In this document: positions 1 through 5,106 of the stretch, one piece after another | Numbering within the stretch: the first letter of the stretch is position 1 | How the letters are laid out: every line of letters starts with the position of its first letter | Source of the DNA: an uncultured Verrucomicrobia subdivision 3 bacterium | GTDB lineage: Bacteria > Verrucomicrobiota > Verrucomicrobiae > Limisphaerales > CAMLLE01 | Assembly (NCBI GenBank): GCA_946480555.1 | Contig: CAMLLE010000295.1 | Span: forward strand, 1 to 5,106 | Length of the DNA stretch: 5,106 nucleotides | Direction: 5' to 3' | Notes under the pieces: generated by a model | What the model was told of the DNA's origin: nothing | Seen by the model: the letters and a program-made list of their open reading frames with translations, nothing else | The model's database searches: none | Translations under genes and position numbers: made by a program

Positions 1-166
1 CACGGATGAAAACGGATTCACACAGATGAGGGAATCGGTAGGGCGCGTCGCTCCGCGCGCGCCGCTTTCTGCAACCGAAATTTAGTCTCATCACAACGGC
101 GCGCACGGAGTGACGCGCCCTACCTGCGCTGTTCTTATCCGTATCCATCTGTGTCTATCCGTGGTT
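1..166. repeat. Composite nested inverted repeat, outer arms of 10-bp units
   Basis: The outer arms are short periodic arrays in opposite orientation. On the left, ACGGAT, ACGGAT and ACAGAT start at 2, 12 and 22. On the right, their complements ATCCGT, ATCTGT and ATCCGT start at 137, 147 and 157. Both arrays have an exact 10-bp period. The right arm continues as GTGGTT (161-166), and its counterpart would lie just before base 1, so the element is probably cut by the window edge. Between the arms sits a second palindrome at 38-123. No open reading frame of its own is credible here. 'CACGGAT' repeats of this kind are, from general knowledge, dispersed in intergenic DNA of Verrucomicrobiota and some other phyla. 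It may be a small non-autonomous mobile or REP-like element, but no transposase or target duplication is visible. It occupies the region downstream of mqnA. Confidence 0.7.
38..123. repeat. Inner 27-bp inverted repeat (GTAGGGCGCGTC...GACGCGCCCTAC)
   Basis: The left arm is 38-64 and the right arm 97-123. Read as reverse complements they agree at 25 of 27 positions, with a 32-base AT-richer spacer. A transcript across it could form a long GC-rich stem. The two mismatches (at 50 and 56 against the opposite arm) become G-U pairs in one RNA orientation. A diverged relative lies at 3001-3096, and the exact 11-mer GACGCGCCCTA occurs in both, at 112-122 and 3084-3094. It may act as a transcript end or mRNA stabiliser for the convergent 3' end of mqnA, but no T-run follows the stem directly. 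Confidence 0.8.
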
Positions 167-195
167 GGATTCTCTCCACTGAAGCGGCAGCAGTG

Positions 196-219
196 AAAAG
201 GCTGCAGGATCGGGCCTGC
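196..219 (-). terminator. Possible weak intrinsic terminator after mqnA
   Basis: On the minus strand, three bases past the mqnA stop codon, there is a hairpin with stem GCAGG/CCTGC (plus-strand 215-219 and 204-208) and a 6-base loop. It is followed by AGCC and then four Ts (plus-strand AAAA at 196-199). Position and orientation fit an intrinsic terminator. The stem is only 5 bp and the T-run is short and displaced, so this is tentative. The larger palindrome at 38-123 could serve instead. Confidence 0.3.
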
Positions 220-221
220 GC

Positions 222-1106
222 TCAAGAAACGAACCGCGGCTCGAAGACGGGCGCAGTTCCGTGTTTGCGAAGCAGCTCCGCGAACTTCGCCAGGCCGCGC
301 TTTTCGTCCGTGCCAAGATGATAGTGAATGTGCCAGCTGAGGTAATCGCGCCGGAAATCTTCGGTGTAATCGGTGCGGCTCCGGATGATGCTGTCCAGGG
401 TGTCCAATCCGAACGCCTTCGCTTCGCGCAACTGGCGGCGCAATTCTGAATTTTCCTTCCCACGGCGCAACGCCCACACGGCATAAACGAAGGGCAGCTT
501 CGTCAGTTCAAACCAGGCCGCGCCCAAATCCCAGATTGCGTGGCCGGTTTCTTGGCCGACCCAGAAATCCAACGCGTGATCGCCGATCAGCAGCGCATAA
601 TCCGGAAGCTCGTCCGGCGCATAGCTTGCCAGCGGCTTGAAATCCGGTTTGATCCCACGCTCCGTCAGAAGCACGCGCAAAAGATTCACGCTCGTGAGCG
701 AGGCGGTATCGCAGAAAATCTCCTTCGCTTCAGCAATCGGTTTTCGATGCGCAAGCAGAACGCTTTGCACTTCACCCAGGGAGGCGATTGCCACGCCATC
801 GAGAACATCGTAGCGATCGGTGAACAATACTTCGGTCACGCTGACGAGCGCGGCATCGAGTTCGTCCTGGCGCAGCATTGCGGCCAGCTTGGAGGGAACA
901 TCGAAGATGACCTGGTCTTCCAAACCGCGCGTGAGCGGGACCGCGTTCAGAAACTTCACCGAGCCGACGCGGAACTCGCTGAGTGACTGTTCCAGTTCAA
1001 TTTCGCGGCCGCGGTTCGCATTGATCTGATCGCGCTCCAACCGGCGCGCCAGCTGTTCCGGCGGTTCCGGGGGCGCCATGCGAAGCTTGGGAAATTCATC
1101 GGGCAT
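222..1106 (-). CDS. mqnA: Chorismate dehydratase MqnA (futalosine menaquinone pathway)
   Basis: MqnA converts chorismate to 3-enolpyruvoylbenzoate, the first step of the futalosine route to menaquinone, in the cytoplasm. The family has a periplasmic-binding-protein-like fold. Counting from the ATG at 1106 (294 aa), I see RVGSVKFLNAVPL at 46-58, the usual family N-terminus with its conserved Asn at 54; D84-AALVSVTE, equivalent to the common 'D.ALIP..E' strand; D133-TASLTSVNLLR; GDHAL at 175-179; and DLGAAWFELTKLPFVYAVWALR spanning 193-214, a strong family signature. The C-terminus has YLSWHIHYHLG and a final helix before TGA at 222-224. About 45 residues precede the usual start, so the true start is uncertain. 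GTG at 1115 (297 aa) and ATG at 1079 are in-frame alternatives, and none has a clear Shine-Dalgarno. The gene is divergent from the lipoprotein gene. No other mqn gene is in the window, so the pathway is inferred from this gene alone. Confidence 0.93.
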   Translation of the reverse strand: MPDEFPKLRMAPPEPPEQLARRLERDQINANRGREIELEQSLSEFRVGSVKFLNAVPLTRGLEDQVIFDVPSKLAAMLRQDELDAALVSVTEVLFTDRYDVLDGVAIASLGEVQSVLLAHRKPIAEAKEIFCDTASLTSVNLLRVLLTERGIKPDFKPLASYAPDELPDYALLIGDHALDFWVGQETGHAIWDLGAAWFELTKLPFVYAVWALRRGKENSELRRQLREAKAFGLDTLDSIIRSRTDYTEDFRRDYLSWHIHYHLGTDEKRGLAKFAELLRKHGTAPVFEPRFVS

Positions 1107-1229
1107 CGAACTCACGTTGCGAAGCTAGCGGTGGCGGAACGAACATTCAACCTTCGCACTTACAATTTCCCGGCAGCTTCGCACTTTACTTTGATTTCAC
1201 GCAGGCGTCTCTTAAGCGCCAGGATGATT
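1107..1229. promoter_or_regulatory. Divergent intergenic spacer with a 10-bp direct repeat
   Basis: This spacer separates the starts of the divergent mqnA and lipoprotein genes and should hold both promoters. CTTCGCACTT occurs twice on the plus strand, at 1152-1161 and 1177-1186 (25 bp start to start). A related inverted TTGCGAAGC lies at 1117-1125. TACAAT at 1161-1166 resembles a -10 box for the rightward gene, but no matching -35 is found 15-18 bp upstream. Nothing convincing is visible for mqnA. A GTG at 1131 is in frame with the downstream gene, but the 33 extra codons would push the signal peptide inside the protein, so I treat this DNA as non-coding. Confidence 0.35.
1221..1224 (+). promoter_or_regulatory. 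Ribosome binding site deciding the lipoprotein start
   Basis: AGGA lies 5 bases before the ATG at 1230. Together with the signal peptide that begins there, it favours ATG 1230 over GTG 1131. ATG 1224 is in frame but overlaps this site and adds only Met-Ile. Confidence 0.5.
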
Positions 1230-2972
1230 ATGAAAACTCCAATTGTTCCCGCAGTGTTCGCCGCGTTGTCTTTGACGATGGCTGGTTGTGGCAAGCAGGC
1301 TGGATCGGCGCCATCCGTGGGCGAAGTGAAACCTGTTCGCGAAACTTCATTTGAGGAAGTCACGAAGCAACTCGATCCGGGTGGCAGCGTTTACGCCTAC
1401 CTCGCGACCGATCAATGGCTGGCGGGCCTTTCCACAAACGTCGCCCAACTGGCCAGCTTGCTTGGAACGCTGCCGAACACTTCCGAAACCGATCGTGAAC
1501 AAATGCAGCGGGCGTTCGGATCGTTGGCGCACGTCATCGAGAAAAGCGGCTTGGAAAACCTCTCCGGCGTTGGCGTAAGCGGCATCCAGGTCACGCCGGA
1601 GTTGTCGCGCACGAAGCTGGTTTTGCATCACGGTCGTGGCAAAGGTGACGGCATCTTCTGGAATGTTTTTGGCAAGACGCCGCACGCTTTCGACGGCTTC
1701 GACTTGTTGCCGGAGTCAACCGCAATTGCGGCATTCGGTGACCTCGACGTGGCGCTTCTCTGGAAGACGATTGAACAGGAAGTGCGGAATGCCGACATTC
1801 CCGAGCTCACGGCCGCGTTTGAGAAGTTCCCGGAAGAGTTCGAAGCGGGAACGGAAATTTCCTGGGACAAATTCCTTGGCTCGCTCGCGGGCGAAGGCGG
1901 CTTGATTCTGACACTCAATGAAGCGAACAAAATTCAAGTTCCGTTCACGGAAGGACTCGTGGTGCCGGAACCGGGGCTGTTGTTCGCCATCAAGGTGAAG
2001 AATGAAGTGATCTACAATCGCGTGAGCGCCGAAATGAAGAAGACGGACATGGCGCGGATCGTGGATGAGAAGGGCCTGAAGATGACGTCCATCCGCGCGC
2101 CGCTGCCGGTCGCGATGGATTTGGAGATCACGGTGGCCAGCGCGGAGGATTATTTGTTTGTCGCCAGTTCGTCCGCGCTTGTGCGGCAGGTATTGGACGT
2201 CCGCGCTGGGAAGGCGGACGGTTTGCGCAAGACTACCAGTTTCGCCGAGTTGTTGAAATATCTGCCGAAGGACGGGAACAACTTCTTTTACGCTGACCGC
2301 CGTTTTTCCGGAACCTTGCAAGCCGTGCAGAAAGCGGCGCTGGCCAAGGAAGACAATCAACTGGCGCGCTCGGAGTTCATCCAGCGGGTCTTCAATCAAA
2401 AACCAATGTACGGCCTGGCGATCGGACGGCATACCGACACGGGTTGGGAAAGCGTCGTGGTCGGCAGTGAGGATTCCGCCACGGCAATCGTGGCAGCCCC
2501 GGCGTTGGGTGGAACGGCGATGGTGGCTGCCATGGCGCTGCCGGCTCTGGCCAAGGCGAAGGAGAAATCGAAATCCGTTCAATGTGTAAACAACTTGAGA
2601 CAGATCGGATTGGCGCTGCGGATTTGGGCTGGCGACCACGACGATCGTTTTCCGTTCCAGGTCGAAGATCAGGCCAAAGGCGGAACCAAGGCGTTTTGTG
2701 ATTTGGATTCGGAAGGCTATGACCGCGCTTCGTATCGGCACTTCCAGGCGATGGCCAACGAATTGAGCACGACGCGGATTCTGGTTTGTCCTGACGATGA
2801 ATCCAAGCAACCGGCGGACGCGTTTGTTGATCTTTCGCCGGAAACGGTCACCTACCAACTCCGGACAGGGCCGCAGATCAGCGATTCCAATCCGTTGGAA
2901 GTGGTCGGTTTGTGCCCGATTCACCGCCACGTCCTGCGGGTGGATGGCTCGGTGCAACGCGAGTCGGACTAA
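1230..2972 (+). CDS. Predicted lipoprotein with C-terminal pseudopilin-like (H-X9-DG-type) domain
   Basis: I do not recognise a specific function for this 580-residue protein. Starting at ATG 1230, residues 1-19 form a lipoprotein signal peptide (MKTP, hydrophobic core, then LTMAG) with Cys20 as the likely lipidated residue, implying export and membrane anchoring. Residues about 35-410 are a mixed alpha/beta region with phrases such as LLPESTAIAAFGDLDVALLW and a Phe-Tyr-Ala-Asp-rich stretch. It faintly recalls DUF3352-type proteins, but I cannot confirm that. Residues about 418-440 are hydrophobic (TAIVAAPALGG...MALPAL) and run into AKAKEKSKSVQC, NNLRQIGLALR and WAGDHDDRFPF (to about 476). 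The tail has NELSTTRILVCPDD (510-523) and CPIHRHVLRVDGSVQ (562-576). These are hallmarks of verrucomicrobial and planctomycetal pseudopilin-like (DUF1559/H-X9-DG) proteins, here without the N-terminal G|FTLIE prepilin site. Gene completeness is supported by the SD, signal peptide and TAA stop. Confidence 0.85.
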   Translation: MKTPIVPAVFAALSLTMAGCGKQAGSAPSVGEVKPVRETSFEEVTKQLDPGGSVYAYLATDQWLAGLSTNVAQLASLLGTLPNTSETDREQMQRAFGSLAHVIEKSGLENLSGVGVSGIQVTPELSRTKLVLHHGRGKGDGIFWNVFGKTPHAFDGFDLLPESTAIAAFGDLDVALLWKTIEQEVRNADIPELTAAFEKFPEEFEAGTEISWDKFLGSLAGEGGLILTLNEANKIQVPFTEGLVVPEPGLLFAIKVKNEVIYNRVSAEMKKTDMARIVDEKGLKMTSIRAPLPVAMDLEITVASAEDYLFVASSSALVRQVLDVRAGKADGLRKTTSFAELLKYLPKDGNNFFYADRRFSGTLQAVQKAALAKEDNQLARSEFIQRVFNQKPMYGLAIGRHTDTGWESVVVGSEDSATAIVAAPALGGTAMVAAMALPALAKAKEKSKSVQCVNNLRQIGLALRIWAGDHDDRFPFQVEDQAKGGTKAFCDLDSEGYDRASYRHFQAMANELSTTRILVCPDDESKQPADAFVDLSPETVTYQLRTGPQISDSNPLEVVGLCPIHRHVLRVDGSVQRESD

Positions 2973-3000
2973 ACCTTCAGCGACCATCAGAAGCTGCGAG

Positions 3001-3096
3001 GGAAGGGCCCGTCTCCGCGCGCGCATTCCTCAGCAAAATCTGAAGCCCTCGTTTGCGAAACTTGAATGCGGCGCGCTCGGACAGACGCGCCCTATC
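3001..3096. repeat. Diverged second copy of the inner inverted repeat
   Basis: The left arm (about 3002-3028) reads GAAGGGCCCGTC, TCCGCGCGCGC, ATTC. The right arm (3064-3095) reads GAATGC, GGCGCGCTCGGA, GACGCGCCCTAT. The arms pair with several small gaps. The inner ends GCATTC (3023-3028) and GAATGC (3064-3069) pair perfectly around a 35-base spacer. The right arm at 3069-3095 matches the right arm of the first element (97-123) at 23 of 27 positions. The outer CACGGAT units are absent here. It begins about 30 bases past the lipoprotein stop, so it may form the transcript end. Confidence 0.65.
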
Positions 3097-3120
3097 TTTG
3101 GCGCATCTCAGTGTTCAGTT

Positions 3121-3155
3121 GGCCCGCTCCCTTGGGAGAGGGCCGGGCTGAGGGG
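3121..3155. repeat. GC-rich hairpin, 'CCCTC..CC.GGCCCTCTCCC'-type intergenic repeat
   Basis: GGCCCGCTCCC (3121-3131) and GGGAGAGGGCC (3134-3144) are complementary at 10 of 11 positions around a central TT, followed by GGGCTGAGGGG. Read on the minus strand this is CCCCTCAGCCCGGCCCTCTCCC followed by the second arm, resembling a palindromic repeat common in intergenic DNA of many bacteria. There is no T-run on either side, so I call it a repeat and not an intrinsic terminator. Confidence 0.55.
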
Positions 3156-3331
3156 AATTGAAGTCTCGTTCGTCCGCCGTCTTTCCCGCCGCCCTAATTC
3201 CGGGCCCTTTGTTTTCTTGTCTCGCCCGGGAAAAGCCCGCATTCTGCGGCAGTCGATTTTAGCTTGGCCTCATGGTTTCGACCGTGCGGCCAAATTTATT
3301 TAGCAACGGAAACCGAATTGAAGCTCCTGCG

Positions 3332-5106
3332 ATGACCGAACCCGCCATCACCCCTGAGTTGGTTGCGAAACACAACCTGACGCCGGACGAATACGCCCAC
3401 GTGAAGGAAATCCTCGGGCGCGAACCCAGCTACACCGAACTGGGCATCTTCTCCGTGATGTGGAGCGAGCATTGCAGCTACAAGAACACGCGGCCGCTGC
3501 TGAAGACGTTTCCCACCAAATCACCGAAAATCCTCGTCGGCGCCGGCGAAGAAAATGCCGGCATCATCGACATCGGCGACGGCCTGGCGATCGCGTTCAA
3601 GATTGAATCGCACAATCACCCGAGCGCCGTGGAGCCGTTTCAGGGTGCGGCCACCGGCGTTGGCGGCATCGTGCGCGACATCTTTACGATGGGCGCGCGG
3701 CCGATTTGCGCGGTGAACTCGCTCCGCTTTGGCGAGCTTTCCAATCCCGAAGTGCGCCGCCTGTTTTCCGGCGTCGTTTCAGGCATCGCGCATTACGGAA
3801 ATTGCTTCGGCATCCCGACGATCGCGGGCGAGGTTTATTTCGACAAGAGCTACGAAGGCAATCCGCTGGTAAACGCGTTCTGCCTTGGCGTGCTGCGTCA
3901 CGAACAGATTGCGCGCGGCGCTGCGAAGGGCATTGGCAACCCGGTGTTTTATGTCGGTCCTGCGACGGGTCGCGACGGTCTGGCTGGCGCAGCATTCGCG
4001 TCACAGGATTTGACCGAGGAATCGGCCGAACAGCAACGTGGCGCCGTTCAGGTGGGCGATCCCTTCATGGAGAAGCTCGTCTGCGAAGCGTGCTTGGAAC
4101 TGCTCGCGACGGGAGCGGTGGCGGGAATTCAAGACATGGGCGCCGCGGGTTTGACCTGTTCCACTTGTGAAACTGCCGCTCGCGCCGGCACGGGCATTGA
4201 GATCGAGCTCGACAAAGTTCCGCAACGCGCGCCGAACATGAGCAGCTACGAGATCATGCTTTCCGAATCGCAGGAACGCATGTTGATCATCGTGCATAAA
4301 GGCCGCGAAGAGGAAGTGAAGCGCATTTTCGACAAATGGGATTTGCCGTGGTCGGAAGTGGGTTTCGTCACCGACACCGGCCGCATGGTGGTGAAGCATC
4401 ATGGGAAGGTTGTGGCTGATATTCCGGCCAAGAAGATTGCGGACGAATCCCCGATCTATCAACGCGAAGCGAAGGAACCAGAATACTTGAAGGCGGTGCG
4501 CGCGTTCCGTCTCGACGGCATTCCGGACACACAGGACCCGGCTGGCAACCTGAAGAAGCTGCTGGCCTGGCCGAGCATTGCGTCGAAGAATTGGGTTTAC
4601 CGCCAATACGATCACATGGTTCGCGATGGCACCGTTGTCGCGCCCGGCAGCGATGCGGCGGTGTTGCGCATCAAGGGCGATTCGTTGCCGGAATCCTGCA
4701 ACAGCGAAGCGATTCCGGAGAAACTCATCGGCATGTCGGTCGATTGCAACGGCGTTTACGTTTATCTCGATCCATACGAAGGCGGCAAAACTGCCGTTGC
4801 GGAAGCGTGCCGCAATCTCGCCTGCACCGGCGCTGTGCCGCTGGGTGCGACGGACAACCTGAACATGGGCAATCCGCACAAGCCCGAGCTCTTCTGGCAG
4901 ATGAAGGAAAGCGTGCGCGGATTGGCGGATGGCTGCCGGGCATTCAATGCGCCGGTCACCGGTGGCAATTGCTCGCTTTACAATCAGAACCCCGCTGGAC
5001 CGATCGATCCGACGCCGACCATTGCCGTCGTCGGTTTGATTGAGAAACCGGAACACGTCACCACCCAATGGTTCAAGGATGAGGGCGACGCGATCATTCT
5101 GCTCGG
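3332..5106 (+). CDS. purL: Phosphoribosylformylglycinamidine synthase PurL, 3' end outside window
   Basis: PurL uses ATP and ammonia from glutamine to turn FGAR into FGAM in de novo purine synthesis. It is the small PurL type, which works with PurQ and PurS in the cytoplasm. The frame is open from ATG 3332 to the window edge, 591 codons of about 740 expected. Motifs run in the family order: [17 protein letters not shown] with the conserved His47; KIESHNHPS with Glu92 and His94; the glycine-rich [12 protein letters not shown] (105-116); GRDG at 213-216; VGDPFMEKL at 241-249; QDMGAAGL at 267-274; LSESQERML at 310-318; DNLNMGNP at 508-515; and GGNCSLYN at 544-551, where most relatives have Val for Cys. 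Similarity to Bacillus-type PurL is continuous, with no frameshift seen. The N-terminus ([23 protein letters not shown]) fits the family start. There is no clear Shine-Dalgarno. Neither purQ nor purS is visible upstream, so it is not in a classical pur operon on that side. Confidence 0.96.
   Translation, partial: MTEPAITPELVAKHNLTPDEYAHVKEILGREPSYTELGIFSVMWSEHCSYKNTRPLLKTFPTKSPKILVGAGEENAGIIDIGDGLAIAFKIESHNHPSAVEPFQGAATGVGGIVRDIFTMGARPICAVNSLRFGELSNPEVRRLFSGVVSGIAHYGNCFGIPTIAGEVYFDKSYEGNPLVNAFCLGVLRHEQIARGAAKGIGNPVFYVGPATGRDGLAGAAFASQDLTEESAEQQRGAVQVGDPFMEKLVCEACLELLATGAVAGIQDMGAAGLTCSTCETAARAGTGIEIELDKVPQRAPNMSSYEIMLSESQERMLIIVHKGREEEVKRIFDKWDLPWSEVGFVTDTGRMVVKHHGKVVADIPAKKIADESPIYQREAKEPEYLKAVRAFRLDGIPDTQDPAGNLKKLLAWPSIASKNWVYRQYDHMVRDGTVVAPGSDAAVLRIKGDSLPESCNSEAIPEKLIGMSVDCNGVYVYLDPYEGGKTAVAEACRNLACTGAVPLGATDNLNMGNPHKPELFWQMKESVRGLADGCRAFNAPVTGGNCSLYNQNPAGPIDPTPTIAVVGLIEKPEHVTTQWFKDEGDAIILL

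Larger units (their letters stand above)
2973..3331. other. Gene-free interval with two repeat elements before purL
   Basis: This 359-base gap has no credible gene: the plus-strand reading frame crossing it is out of frame with the lipoprotein gene and its translation resembles nothing known. It holds the inverted repeat at 3001-3096 and the hairpin at 3121-3155. A further 6-bp stem, CCGGGC (3200-3205) with GCCCGG (3224-3229), encloses an 18-base T-rich loop. The last 90 bases become AT-richer (AAATTTATTTA at 3292-3302) and are the likely place for the purL promoter, though I find no good -35/-10 pair. No riboswitch fold is recognised. Confidence 0.6.

Noticed and set aside
38..123. CRISPR-like repeat
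   Set aside because: There is a single inverted pair with no series of direct repeats and unique spacers, and no cas gene nearby.
91..477. 128-codon minus-strand frame over the repeat and the 3' end of mqnA
   Set aside because: It overlaps mqnA in another frame and extends into the palindromic repeat. No family resemblance.
1161..1166. TACAAT as a -10 promoter box
   Set aside because: There is no acceptable -35 hexamer at 15-18 bp, and promoter consensus in this likely phylum is poorly known.
1131..1229. Upstream extension of the lipoprotein gene from GTG 1131
   Set aside because: It would place 33 residues, including a basic patch, before the signal peptide and lipobox. ATG 1230 has an AGGA at good spacing.
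1716..3026. 436-codon open frame on the minus strand
   Set aside because: It is antisense to the lipoprotein gene. Its translation is rich in Arg, His and Gln with no recognisable domain, whereas the plus-strand frame has a signal peptide and family motifs.
3200..3229. CCGGGC/GCCCGG stem with T-rich loop as a terminator or riboswitch before purL
   Set aside because: The stem is only 6 bp, the T-run is in the loop and not after the stem, and no purine-riboswitch core is recognisable.
2797..3303. 168-codon plus-strand frame spanning the lipoprotein 3' end and the repeats
   Set aside because: Its first part is an out-of-frame reading of the lipoprotein gene and the rest translates repeat DNA. 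Nothing supports a product.
3706..4170. 154-codon plus-strand frame inside purL
   Set aside because: An alternate frame of purL with Arg-rich, domain-free translation.
4001..5068. 355-codon open frame on the minus strand
   Set aside because: It lies wholly antisense to purL, whose motifs run continuously through this region. The translation has the composition of a shadow frame.

Overview
The window looks like an ordinary chromosomal stretch from a moderately GC-rich bacterium. The likeliest source is Verrucomicrobiota, in the Pedosphaera/Limisphaerales neighbourhood. Three things suggest this: a 'PALAKAKEK...C..NLRQIGLALR.WAGDH.DRFP' pseudopilin-type domain with its late 'ELST..ILVCP' and 'CPIH.HVL..DGSVQ' motifs, a style common in that phylum; weak or absent Shine-Dalgarno sequences before two of the three genes; and gene-flanking inverted repeats of the 'CACGGAT...' and 'GGCGCG...GCGCCCTA' type. 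The assignment rests on recognition, not a search.

Layout, left to right. Bases 1-166 hold a nested inverted repeat. Its outer arms are built from 10-bp ACRGAT units and its inner arms are a 27-bp GC-rich palindrome. Bases 222-1106 (minus strand) encode MqnA, chorismate dehydratase, the first enzyme of the futalosine route to menaquinone; a weak hairpin plus T-run lies just past its stop. A 123-bp divergent spacer (1107-1229) separates it from a plus-strand gene (1230-2972) for a 580-residue predicted lipoprotein. The N-terminal two thirds of that protein are of unknown function, and its last third resembles the pseudopilin family. Bases 2973-3331 have no gene but contain a second, diverged copy of the inner inverted repeat (3001-3096) and a separate strong GC hairpin (3121-3155). 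From 3332 to the right edge runs purL, phosphoribosylformylglycinamidine synthase, open at the window end with 591 complete codons of roughly 740 expected.

The genes do not form an obvious pathway or operon. mqnA and the lipoprotein gene are divergent, and purL is set off by a 359-bp repeat-bearing gap. I see no defence system, phage, transposase, CRISPR array, tRNA or rRNA. The most notable items are the lipoprotein/pseudopilin fusion and the dispersed inverted-repeat family, one copy of which lies downstream of mqnA and one downstream of the lipoprotein gene. I found no convincing new system here.
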